Shown: positions 7,246 through 14,846 of the stretch, one piece after another
Position numbering within the stretch: position 1 is the stretch's first letter
Layout: each line of letters starts with the position of its first letter
Assembly (NCBI GenBank): GCA_965222445.1
Contig: CBDCTY010000002.1
Span: 496,001 to 560,000 of the forward strand
From: GCA-958296115 sp965222445
GTDB taxonomy: Bacteria > Chloroflexota > Dehalococcoidia > Lucifugimonadales > CAJWER01
DNA: 64,000 nucleotides
Reading direction: 5' to 3'
Made by a program: the position numbers and the translations under genes
Notes under the pieces: model-generated
Database searches by the model: none
What the model saw: the letters and a program-made list of their open reading frames with translations, nothing else
Told to the model about the DNA's origin: nothing

Positions 7246-9651
7246 CTATTCGCATTTGTTGTACCCGCACTCGGGGCAGCGTTTGCAGCCCTCTTGGTAC
7301 ACGAGTGTGCCGACGGAGCAGTCAGGGCACCTGTTGGCATTCACGGACACATGGCCGTTGGTCGGCTTGTCGACATCAGTAAGGAACATACCCGGCTGGG
7401 TGGAGCGCGCCGACTCCTCGGCGGGCGGGACGTCGTCGTCCAGCTTCAGGTTGCGCTTCAGTACCAGGGCAAGCGCGTCGGGCGCCGACCTGACCAGCGT
7501 GCCGCCGTCCCAGGCGGGGCAGCACGTGATGCCCTCCAGGTGCTTCACGACCTGCTTCGGATCGATGCCGGCCCTGAGCGCCAGGGTCGTCAGCCTGGAT
7601 ATCCCCTCCAGCTGGGCCGAGTCGCAGCCCCCGGCCTTCCCGACGGCGATGAACACCTCAAAGGGCTCCTCCATCTCGTCGTAGTTGATGGTCACGTACA
7701 TGTTGCCGTGACCGGTGCGCACCCTCTCTGTGACGCCCTTCATGACCGAGGGCCGCTCCCGCTCGACCAGCATGGCCTGCCCGGCGTCGGGCTGCTCATC
7801 CGGGGAGTCCGCGGCCTCCGCGGCGCCCTGCTCCTGGCCCGCCGTCAGGACCTCGGCCTCCCTGCTGCCCGCGCGGTAGACGGTGATGCCCTTGCAGCCG
7901 AGCTCCCAGGCCAGCAGGTAGGCACGCTCCACGTCGTTCTCAGTGGCGCTGTTGGGGAAGTTGATCGTCTTGGATATGGCCGCGTCGACGCTATCCTGGA
8001 AGGCGGCCTGCATCCTCACGTGCATCTCCGGCGAGATGTCGGCGGCGGTCACGAATAGCTGCTTGGCCCAACTGGGCACGTCGTCCCGCTCCTGCAGCGA
8101 GCCGCCCGAGGCCAGGAATTCCATCAGGTCGTCGCTGTGGAAGCCGCCTTCCCGTGCGGCCTGCTCGAACTGCTCGTCGACGTAGATCAGGCTCTCCCCG
8201 CCCAGGATGTTGTGCTTGTGGTAGCTGAGGGCGAAGAGCGGCTCGATGCCGCTGGAGCACCCGGCGATCATCGATATGGTGCCCGTGGGCGCGACGGTCA
8301 GCCGGCAGGCGTTGCGCATCCTGGGCTGGCCCGGCGCGTCGTAGATGCTGCCCTCGAACGCGGGGAAGACGCCCCGCCTCTCCGTCAGCTCCTCGGACAT
8401 CCTGTCGGCCTCGTCCCGGATGAATCGCATCACGTCGCGGCCCAGCTCCAGGCCCTTCTCGGAGTCGTAGGCCACACGCATCTTGATCAGCATGTCGGCG
8501 AAGCCCATCACTCCAAGGCCGATCTTGCGCGTCATCCTGGTCATCTCCTCGATCTTGTCGACCGAGTAGGAGTTCGCGTCGATCACGTTGTCCAGAAAGC
8601 GCGTCGTCGTTCGGACGACGCCTCTGAGATGCTCGTAGTCCACCTCAGGGCCATCCGGGCCGTCTACGACGAAGTTGGCGAGGTTGATGGAGCCCAGATT
8701 GCACGATTCGTAGGGCAGCAGCGGCTGCTCTCCGCAGGGGTTGGTCGCCGTCATGCGGCCAATGTGGGGCGTCGGGTTCTTGTGGTTCACCCAGTCCAGG
8801 AAGATCATCCCCGGCTCGCCGTTGCGCCATGCGCCGTGGATGATCTTGTCGAACACCTCGCGCGCGTCGAGCCTCCCCACCTCGACTATGGGGGAGGAGT
8901 CGTCGCTGGGGTTCTCCTTCGCCCGCAGGGGGTAGTCGGTCCCGTCCCTCACAGCCTCCATGAACTCGTGGGAAGCGCCGACCGAGATGTTGAAGTTGTG
9001 TATCTCCCCCTCGATCTCCTTGCAGTCGATGAACTCCAGGATATCCGGATGGTGTACGTCCATGACGGCCATGTTCGCGCCGTCGCGCTTCCCTCCCTGG
9101 GTCACCAGCTTCGACACGGAGGAGAGATGCCGCAGGACCGATATGGGGCCGCACGCCTGGCCGTGGGTGGTCGAGATTCCGGATCCCTTGGGCCTGATAG
9201 GAGAGAGAGCGAACCCTGTTCCGCCGCCGAACTTCTGTACCATGGCCATCTCCTTGGCCGTGGTCATTATGCCGTCCATAGTGTCCTCGAGGCCCATGAC
9301 GAAGCAGGCCGAGAGCGTGCCGGTGCCCGACCCGTCCTGCAGGCCTATGCCCGCGTTCATCAGCGTGGGTGAGTTGGGCACGAAGTCCAGCCGCGCCATC
9401 ACGTCGTAGAACTCGTCCTCCCAATGGGCTGCGTCCGCCCTCGTGCCGTATATCGTTTCGGCCTGCGCGATGGCGCGGGCGACCCGCCGGAGCATCTGCC
9501 CCGGCGTCTCGACTATGTTGCCGTCACCGTCCTTCTGGAGGTATCGCTTCTCCAGCACGACGAGCGCGTTGTCGCTGAGGTCGACCTGCTGCTCAGATAC
9601 TGCATCGGGGTTTGGGGCATGGGCTGGGCTGGGTCTCTCTTGAGTCAGCAT
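7246..9651 (-). CDS. nrdJ: Adenosylcobalamin-dependent (class II) ribonucleotide reductase
   Basis: Makes deoxyribonucleotides from ribonucleotides with a B12-derived thiyl radical, so it needs neither oxygen nor a separate radical subunit. The 801-residue protein has the RNR large-subunit hallmarks: GTLSACFVMGLEDTMDG with a redox Cys, NPCGEQPLLPYESCNLGS with the radical-site Cys, and APTGTISMIAGCSSGIEP. The C-terminus has a TSCPD-like region (ITCCPAWDGGTLV) and a terminal zinc-ribbon or redox tail with CPDC and CPECGYNKC. The frame stays open upstream of 9651, but that stretch is GC-biased and unlike the family; ATG 9651 has a GGAG 6 bases upstream and gives the normal N-terminus. It is the second gene of an nrdR-nrdJ unit, 85 bases after nrdR. 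Confidence 0.95.
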   Translation of the reverse strand: MLTQERPSPAHAPNPDAVSEQQVDLSDNALVVLEKRYLQKDGDGNIVETPGQMLRRVARAIAQAETIYGTRADAAHWEDEFYDVMARLDFVPNSPTLMNAGIGLQDGSGTGTLSACFVMGLEDTMDGIMTTAKEMAMVQKFGGGTGFALSPIRPKGSGISTTHGQACGPISVLRHLSSVSKLVTQGGKRDGANMAVMDVHHPDILEFIDCKEIEGEIHNFNISVGASHEFMEAVRDGTDYPLRAKENPSDDSSPIVEVGRLDAREVFDKIIHGAWRNGEPGMIFLDWVNHKNPTPHIGRMTATNPCGEQPLLPYESCNLGSINLANFVVDGPDGPEVDYEHLRGVVRTTTRFLDNVIDANSYSVDKIEEMTRMTRKIGLGVMGFADMLIKMRVAYDSEKGLELGRDVMRFIRDEADRMSEELTERRGVFPAFEGSIYDAPGQPRMRNACRLTVAPTGTISMIAGCSSGIEPLFALSYHKHNILGGESLIYVDEQFEQAAREGGFHSDDLMEFLASGGSLQERDDVPSWAKQLFVTAADISPEMHVRMQAAFQDSVDAAISKTINFPNSATENDVERAYLLAWELGCKGITVYRAGSREAEVLTAGQEQGAAEAADSPDEQPDAGQAMLVERERPSVMKGVTERVRTGHGNMYVTINYDEMEEPFEVFIAVGKAGGCDSAQLEGISRLTTLALRAGIDPKQVVKHLEGITCCPAWDGGTLVRSAPDALALVLKRNLKLDDDVPPAEESARSTQPGMFLTDVDKPTNGHVSVNANRCPDCSVGTLVYQEGCKRCPECGYNKCE

Positions 9652-9736
9652 ATCTCGCTCCAGTCTCGGTTCTATTCGGGGTGTCAAAGGCAATATTAGC
9701 TCAATACGAACATTAGGTCTAGCGCCGACCGGAGGC

Positions 9737-10303
9737 TCAGGCCCCGGCCGGCCTCCCGGCTTCCGGCAGCTTCTGGGGCCTCCCACGGCGGCGAGGCCTC
9801 TGGATGATCTCCTCTTCGAGGTAGGTTAGCTGGCTGCTCGGCTCAGTGGGCTCGGCGGGGGGTTCCAGGAGAGAGTCGATCTCCTCCTTGAAGGTCTCCA
9901 CGTCCTTGAAGTCCCTGTAGATGCTGGCGTACCTGATATAGGCGACGCGGTCCATCTCTTTGAGCCTCTCCATGACCAGTTGGCCTATGGCCTCTGACGA
10001 GACCTCCTGGCGGCTCGAATCTACGACTGCGGTCTCGATCTCCTGTACCAGCTTGTCTATGCTCCCTGTCGGTAGCGGCCTCTTGGCGCACGCCTTCGTG
10101 ATGCCCGCAATCAGCTTCTCCCTGTCAAGGTCCTCTCGCCGGCCATCCCTCTTGACCACCATCAGTTCCCGCATCTGGATCCGCTCGTAGGTAGTGAACC
10201 TGCTCTCGCATCCCAGGCACTCCCTGCGACGCCTTATGCCGGCTCCCGCGTCGCGGGAGTCGATGACCTTAGAGTCCTCGTGGCTGCAGTGCGGGCAATA
10301 CAT
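9737..10303 (-). CDS. nrdR: Transcriptional repressor NrdR
   Basis: ATP/dATP-sensing repressor of ribonucleotide reductase genes. It begins with the Zn-finger pair MYCPHCSHEDSKVIDSRD and RRRECLGCESRFTTYER, then the ATP-cone domain (VVKRDGRREDLDREKL) from about residue 48 to 140. A C-terminal Arg/Pro-rich tail of about 40 residues goes beyond the core. The frame opens 10 residues earlier, but ATG 10303 gives the invariant MxCPxC start. Two NrdR-type boxes lie 27-73 bases upstream, so it probably represses itself and the following nrdJ. Confidence 0.96.
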   Translation of the reverse strand: MYCPHCSHEDSKVIDSRDAGAGIRRRRECLGCESRFTTYERIQMRELMVVKRDGRREDLDREKLIAGITKACAKRPLPTGSIDKLVQEIETAVVDSSRQEVSSEAIGQLVMERLKEMDRVAYIRYASIYRDFKDVETFKEEIDSLLEPPAEPTEPSSQLTYLEEEIIQRPRRRGRPQKLPEAGRPAGA

Positions 10304-10329
10304 GCGACCACCCAACGAATAGGGACAGA

Positions 10330-10376
10330 GCACAATCTATCGTGGGTACAGACGAGGATAATACTATATGTAGTGG
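10330..10376 (-). promoter_or_regulatory. Tandem NrdR boxes upstream of nrdR-nrdJ
   Basis: Two 16-bp imperfect palindromes match the published NrdR consensus aCaCwAtATaTwGtgt. Box 1 at 10361-10376 reads ATACTATATGTAGTGG (about 13 of 16 positions). Box 2 at 10330-10345 reads GCACAATCTATCGTGG (about 11-12 of 16). Their starts are 31 bp apart, which is three helical turns, the arrangement usual for NrdR operators. The AT-rich stretch also fits a promoter core for the minus-strand nrdR gene. The rest of the gap up to the tRNA (10377-10555) shows no gene. Confidence 0.75.
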
Positions 10377-10555
10377 TCTGTCAATAGGTGAAAGTATTAA
10401 ACTTTAGGTAGCGTTTTCCCAATCGGTCTGCTTCCCCCAGGGCGGATGCCCCTTCCTACGGCACATCCCGCGATGCTCTGGAGGCGTCGATTCCGTCGAG
10501 AGACTTCGGTGGGCAGTTGTGAAGCACGCGGCTAGGCCGTATCATTGAACTGCGT

Positions 10556-10631
10556 CGGGGTGTGGCGCAGTTGGAAGCGCGCGTCGTTTGGGACGACGAG
10601 GTCGCTGGTTCAAGTCCAGTCACCCCGACCA
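10556..10631 (+). tRNA. tRNA-Pro (anticodon TGG)
   Basis: A complete 76-nt cloverleaf with encoded CCA. The acceptor stem pairs CGGGGTG (10556-10562) with CACCCCG (10621-10627), the anticodon stem is CGTCG/CGACG around the loop TTTGGGA, giving anticodon TGG, and the T-arm is GCTGG-TTCAAGT-CCAGT. All stems pair without mismatch except one weak pair in the T stem. The antisense strand has an open frame that is only a shadow of this tRNA. Confidence 0.96.
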
Positions 10632-10700
10632 CACATTTACCCCCGTGACTGCCCCTCCTGAGGGTCGGACGCCGCCCGAGCCGACCGGTTGCCGACGCAG

Positions 10701-11450
10701 CTACGCCGCCAGCACGCTGTTCAGGCCTGTGTATTCGACCCTCTCTGAGTAGTCGGTCACGCTGAGCCGTGAGGCGCCCTCCCCGACCCCGACAGGCTTG
10801 CGAAGGATCAGCTCGCCCCTGTCGAACTGGTTGTAGACGACGTGGGCGAGGTCGAACCGGGCAACCGCGAGCTCGGCCGCCAAGGCAAAGTCCGGCACGA
10901 TGATCGGGCCCGTGTCGATCTGGAACCGCACCGGGCTCCTCAGCACGTTCATCGTCTTGACGGGATATTCGAGCACGGCCCGCGCCCCCGACGCCTCGTC
11001 CGCCAGCTCCGTCTTTGACACGAGCGGCCTGTTTTCGAGAGTGGCGTCCACCACGGCCTGCTGGCCCTCCAGCTCGCTGAAGCTGTCGAAGCGCGGGATG
11101 TCGAGCCGGACCTCGTCCCATTTGCCGCCGTGGAGCCCCGCCTCATCGAGAACGCGGCCGCCCGTCGTGTCGAGGCCGGGGTCACCGAGGTAGCCCGGCT
11201 CGCTGACCCAGTGAGTGCGGATGATCCGGTACTCGCTTCGCCCGAACACGCCGCGGAAGTCGTAGTTCGGCATGACGATGAGCTGGCCGTCGGAGTGGGT
11301 GTGCTCCGCGCGGCACGGAGCTATCAGGTAGAAGGCGTCCTCCGAGCCGGTGTCGTCGATCAGCGTGCAGGCGGCTTCGATGTCGATCCTAGAAATGCTG
11401 CCTCCCGCCGCGCCGAACCAGGTCATGTATGAGTTGGCGAAGTCGATCAC
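10701..11450 (-). CDS. Conserved-looking hypothetical protein
   Basis: A 249-residue protein that I do not recognise. It is acidic, without signal peptide or membrane segment, and looks all-beta in its first half (GQLIVMPNYDFRGVF, YRIIRTHWVSEPGY). A middle section, DIPRFDSFSELEGQQAV, is followed by a second domain with RFQIDTGPIIVPDF. The frame is open up to 11567, but GTG 11450 has a GGGGGA 5 bases upstream and is the likeliest start. It is divergent from the pterin dehydratase gene 107 bases away, and its 3' end lies 69 bases from tRNA-Pro. Codon usage is like its neighbours, so it is probably a real gene. Confidence 0.6.
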   Translation of the reverse strand: MIDFANSYMTWFGAAGGSISRIDIEAACTLIDDTGSEDAFYLIAPCRAEHTHSDGQLIVMPNYDFRGVFGRSEYRIIRTHWVSEPGYLGDPGLDTTGGRVLDEAGLHGGKWDEVRLDIPRFDSFSELEGQQAVVDATLENRPLVSKTELADEASGARAVLEYPVKTMNVLRSPVRFQIDTGPIIVPDFALAAELAVARFDLAHVVYNQFDRGELILRKPVGVGEGASRLSVTDYSERVEYTGLNSVLAA

Positions 11451-11557
11451 GAGTGTCCCCCATATGGCGCTGTCCGCGTGGGTCTGTGGCGCTACATGAT
11501 ACGATAGTAGTACGAATCTCCACACCCCCGCGAGGGGTTGGAGCCGGAGGTAGATTG

Positions 11558-11899
11558 ATGTTGGCAAGAGAGAAGTGCGTGGCCTGCCGGCGCGACTCGC
11601 CGCGGGTAACCGACGACGAGATTGCGGAGCTACACCCGGTCGTACCTGACTGGCAGCTTACCGAGGACGACGGCATCAAGCGGCTCGACCGCTCCTTCAA
11701 GTTCGCGGACTTCATCCAGGCAATGGTCTTCGCCGACTCGGTGGGTGAGGCCGCCGAGGACGAGGGCCATCACCCCCGGCTGACGGTGGAGTGGGGGCGC
11801 GTCAACGTCGCATGGTGGACCCACAAGATCAGGGGCCTGCACCGCAACGACTTCATAATGGCGGCCAAGACGGACGACCTCTACTCCGCCCTCGGTTAG
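11558..11899 (+). CDS. Pterin-4a-carbinolamine dehydratase
   Basis: Dehydrates 4a-hydroxytetrahydropterin, recycling the cofactor of aromatic amino-acid hydroxylases; in bacteria without such hydroxylases it is also tied to molybdopterin use. The 113-residue protein has the family motif EGHHPRLTVEWGRVNVAWW with the catalytic His pair, then THKIRGLHRNDF. The N-terminal extension MLAREKCVACRRDSP adds a CxxC pair not essential to the fold. ATG 11558 has a GGAGG 7 bases upstream. No aromatic hydroxylase is near, so its partner is unknown. Confidence 0.88.
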   Translation: MLAREKCVACRRDSPRVTDDEIAELHPVVPDWQLTEDDGIKRLDRSFKFADFIQAMVFADSVGEAAEDEGHHPRLTVEWGRVNVAWWTHKIRGLHRNDFIMAAKTDDLYSALG

Positions 11900-11942
11900 C
11901 GGGCGCTGCGGCCCGCACCCAGACTCACCGACGGAGCAAAGG

Positions 11943-12875
11943 TCACTTCGACCGCTCGGCCACCCCTATGCCCGCGAACGTGTCACCGCAGTAGTACAGC
12001 AGGTCACGGTCGGGAAGCTCTACGATGCAGGGGTACTCGGTCATGACTGCGTCCCATCCCGACTCCGATGCGTCGACGACCACGTTCGGGTCGATGTCAA
12101 AGTGAATCCCGTCACGGCTTTCCGCATACCGCAGCCGGTATTTTTTCCCAGCGGTGTTGTACCAGAGCTCGTAGTGATCGCCCTTGTCATATATCGCAGG
12201 CTTGGAGCAGCAGAAGCTCTCCAGAGGGTTGTCCACGTCGGGCTTGAGCAGTGAGCCCGCCTCGTGGGGCGTGAACGTGCGCCCGTCGGGAGACGTCGCC
12301 AGGGCAATGCTGATGTGCAGGCCGCGGGGATACCCGGGGCCGTCCCTCAGGGCCGTGTAGTACATCCAGTACTCGCCGCCGGCCTGTATGACCGCGCAGG
12401 AGCCGCTCGCGGCCTCGTGGGGCGCAGCCTTCTCGCCAACGTCGATGAGGGGCCCCAACCCGCTGCGCCGCCACGTGATGCCCGCGTCGTCGCTGACGGC
12501 CAGCATCGTGTACCAGATCTTCTGCCCCTCGCGCCAGAACTCGCCCCCGAACCCGGCATAGTACATATGCCACCGGGTCTTCGTTATAGGTACGACCCAG
12601 GGATACGCGCACCACTCCGAGTCCGGCTGACCGGGCTCGGCCAGATCTAGGACCGGATTGTCCGTGTGCTTGCTCCAGGTCAGGGGATCGTCGACCGACG
12701 CCTCCGCGAACCCGATGCGGATCCTGCCGTCCAGCCGGCCGTGGTAGTACATCCGCAGCGTATCCCCGATGCGAACGATGTGCGGCGCGGACGGGTCTCT
12801 CTCCCAGTCACCCGTCTCCCCGCACCTGAAGAGCCCCTCGGGCGTGATCTTTCGCCATCTTCCTGCGTCCGCCAT
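11943..12875 (-). CDS. Five-bladed beta-propeller glycosidase-like protein
   Basis: 310 residues with the repeating pattern of GH43/GH32-type propellers: DPSAPHIVRIGDTLRMYYHG at the first blade, then WHMYYAGFGG, YWMYYTALRDG, HYELWYNTAG and DLLYYCGDTF, each a hydrophobic strand next to an aromatic-rich turn. Such proteins bind or hydrolyse glycans, often beta-linked sugars with phosphate release in GH130. The catalytic acids cannot be assigned by eye. The start chosen is ATG 12875 (MADAGRWRKI); the frame extends 49 codons further upstream but with untypical sequence. It is divergent from the esterase gene, 134 bases away. There is no signal peptide, so it is probably intracellular. Confidence 0.7.
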   Translation of the reverse strand: MADAGRWRKITPEGLFRCGETGDWERDPSAPHIVRIGDTLRMYYHGRLDGRIRIGFAEASVDDPLTWSKHTDNPVLDLAEPGQPDSEWCAYPWVVPITKTRWHMYYAGFGGEFWREGQKIWYTMLAVSDDAGITWRRSGLGPLIDVGEKAAPHEAASGSCAVIQAGGEYWMYYTALRDGPGYPRGLHISIALATSPDGRTFTPHEAGSLLKPDVDNPLESFCCSKPAIYDKGDHYELWYNTAGKKYRLRYAESRDGIHFDIDPNVVVDASESGWDAVMTEYPCIVELPDRDLLYYCGDTFAGIGVAERSK

Positions 12876-13009
12876 TTGCGGCACCCCACCGGCATATCCG
12901 GTCCGCTGTCTGAACTTCAGCGCATCATACCGCAGCCTAAGCAGGTTTGACACGCCGTCCACCCGCCCATACAATTCGCCCGATTCACGCATGGAAGGGG
13001 TTGCAAGCC

Positions 13010-13933
13010 GTGAGGCCTTCACCCGAAGGGTACGTCAGCAAGGTTGCGAAGCCGCCGGATTTCGACGAATTCTGGGACGACATCCTGGCCCAGGCGGCCA
13101 GGGTTCCCCTGAATCCTGAGACCAGATATTCGGCGCTCCGCAGCGACGACCGCGTGGAAGTCTACGAGACCTTCTACGACAGCATCGACGACGTGCGGAT
13201 CGCCGGCTGGTACTGTGTGCCCAGGGGAAGCCAAGGAAAGCTGCCTGTGATTCTCACGCTGCCGGGCTATCAGGGAGAGCCTGGGATACCCAAGGAGTGG
13301 GCGCGCAAGGGATACGCGGCGCTTTCCGTGGCTCCCAGGGGCAAGCTGCGCAGCAATAGCCAATTCAACCCCGGCTATCCGGGCCTCCTGACGCACAACA
13401 TAACCGACCGCAACACCTACTCATACAGGGGCTTCTACGTCGACGCCTGGAGGGGAATCGACTACCTGCTGACCCGGGAAGAGATCGACGCCGACAGGAT
13501 TGGAGTGACCGGGGGCAGCCAGGGAGGAGGGCTCACCGTCACGACCTCCGCGATGCGCCCGGAGGTGAGGGCGGCCATCGCAGGCGCCCCGTACCTTTGC
13601 GGCTACGTCGACTCCATCGAGCTCACGCGCACGTACCCGTACGAGGAGATCAACGACTACCTCAGGCTGCATCCCGACAGCCGCGAGGCCGTGGTAGAGA
13701 CTCTGGCCTACTTCGATGGGATCAACTTCGCCGACAAGATCACCTGCCCATTCGTGATCTACATCGGACTCCAGGACAACGTCTGCCCGCCTGAGACGGG
13801 GTACGCGCTGTTCGAAGCCGTCGGCAGCCAGGACAAGGAGCTGTACGCGTCCGACGGGCACGGGCACAACGCGGGCAAGCACGCCCTCGACGCCAAGCTC
13901 GACGCGTTCTTCGAGAGACACCTAAAGGCATAG
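13010..13933 (+). CDS. Acetyl-xylan-esterase-like alpha/beta hydrolase
   Basis: 307-residue alpha/beta hydrolase resembling the AXE1/cephalosporin-C deacetylase family. A short N-terminal FDEFWDDIL segment leads into the fold. The nucleophile elbow is GVTGGSQGGGL (Ser at about residue 175), the acid is probably the Asp in YIGLQDNVCPPET, and the His lies in SDGHGHNAG near the end. These enzymes remove acetyl or other short acyl groups from carbohydrates. The GTG at 13010 is preferred over the open upstream frame because it follows a GGGG at 9 bases. It is followed after 4 bases by a paralogue. Confidence 0.82.
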   Translation: MRPSPEGYVSKVAKPPDFDEFWDDILAQAARVPLNPETRYSALRSDDRVEVYETFYDSIDDVRIAGWYCVPRGSQGKLPVILTLPGYQGEPGIPKEWARKGYAALSVAPRGKLRSNSQFNPGYPGLLTHNITDRNTYSYRGFYVDAWRGIDYLLTREEIDADRIGVTGGSQGGGLTVTTSAMRPEVRAAIAGAPYLCGYVDSIELTRTYPYEEINDYLRLHPDSREAVVETLAYFDGINFADKITCPFVIYIGLQDNVCPPETGYALFEAVGSQDKELYASDGHGHNAGKHALDAKLDAFFERHLKA

Positions 13934-13937
13934 CTGC

Positions 13938-14846
13938 ATGAACGACGAAAGGCCGGCAGGGTTCGAGGGTTACTGGCAGGGCGTCCTGGACGAGCTTGCC
14001 GACTACCCGGCGCGCGTGGAGGCGGAGCCGGTCGCGCTTCGCAACAGCGACTCCGCCACGATGTACGGCCTGCGCTTCACCAGCTCGGGGCCGTACAGGC
14101 TCTTCGCCTACCTGAGCGTCCCGGTCGGAGACGGGCCCTTCCCCGCCATCTATTGGGTGCCGGGATATGGCAGCGTCATCTCGCCGATACCCCAGGGCAC
14201 GGCGAGCCAGGTGCGGAGCCGCTTCGTCACGTTCACACTCGCGGCACGGGGCTTCCGCAACGCCGACAAGCCGTACGCCGCGGCATTCCCCGGCCTCCTC
14301 ACGGACGGCATCGAGGACCCGCGCGCCTACAGGTTCAGGGGCATCGCCGCCGACTGCGTCCGCGGGCTGGAGGTCCTGCTCTCGCGGCCCCAGATCGACG
14401 CCAGCCGCGTCGTGGTCGATGGCGGCGATCTGGCGCTGATCACCGCGGCCCTCGGACAGGGAGCCACGCACGTCGTGTGCGCTCCCTCGCTCTTCTACCG
14501 GACCCTGGAGGCGGCGAAAGGCACGGACGGCTACCCGCTCGGTGAGATCGGCGACCACATCAGGCAGAATCCCGGCTCCGAGTCCGCAGTCTCATCCACC
14601 CTCTCTCACTTCGACCTGCGCTGGTTCGCACCCCGTGTCTCCGCCGACACACTCATCAAGACGGCCCCTCCGGGCGGCTTCCTGGACAGGGACGGACTGT
14701 CTCCGCTGCTGAGCGCGCTCCGGACCCGGCCTGACGTGTATGAGTCCCAGCAATCGAGCTACAAGGACGGCATGTTCGTAGAAAAGTGGGTCTCGGACCG
14801 CTTGGGGTACGACACGCCCATACTCCCGGAGCACTGGCGCGACTAG
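13938..14846 (+). CDS. Esterase paralogue lacking the catalytic serine
   Basis: 302 residues that follow the same plan as the preceding esterase: an N-terminal FEGYWQGVLDEL, the strand YLSVPVGDGPFPAIYWVPGYG, the block FPGLLTDGIEDPRAYRFRG, and VLLSRPQIDASRVVVDGGD. The nucleophile elbow GGSQGG of the paralogue is here GGDLAL, so the Ser is missing, and the C-terminal His segment is also not recognisable. The frame is intact, with codon use like its neighbour, so it is probably expressed, perhaps as a non-catalytic partner. It is spaced 4 bases after the active paralogue and directly abuts the next gene. Confidence 0.75.
   Translation: MNDERPAGFEGYWQGVLDELADYPARVEAEPVALRNSDSATMYGLRFTSSGPYRLFAYLSVPVGDGPFPAIYWVPGYGSVISPIPQGTASQVRSRFVTFTLAARGFRNADKPYAAAFPGLLTDGIEDPRAYRFRGIAADCVRGLEVLLSRPQIDASRVVVDGGDLALITAALGQGATHVVCAPSLFYRTLEAAKGTDGYPLGEIGDHIRQNPGSESAVSSTLSHFDLRWFAPRVSADTLIKTAPPGGFLDRDGLSPLLSALRTRPDVYESQQSSYKDGMFVEKWVSDRLGYDTPILPEHWRD

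Noticed and set aside
5940..7382. 480-codon plus-strand frame
   Set aside because: Complement of proC and pdxA, both strongly supported; the translation is Val/Arg/His-rich without domain features.
8137..9372. 411-codon plus-strand frame
   Set aside because: Complement of nrdJ.
7246..9786. Longer nrdJ beginning at 9786
   Set aside because: The extra 45 residues overlap the nrdR end and are Pro/Arg-rich; ATG 9651 has a good ribosome site.
10456..11121. Open frame on the minus strand containing VTGLEPATSSSQTTRASN
   Set aside because: It is the antisense of tRNA-Pro, a known source of false proteins; it also overlaps a better gene in another frame.
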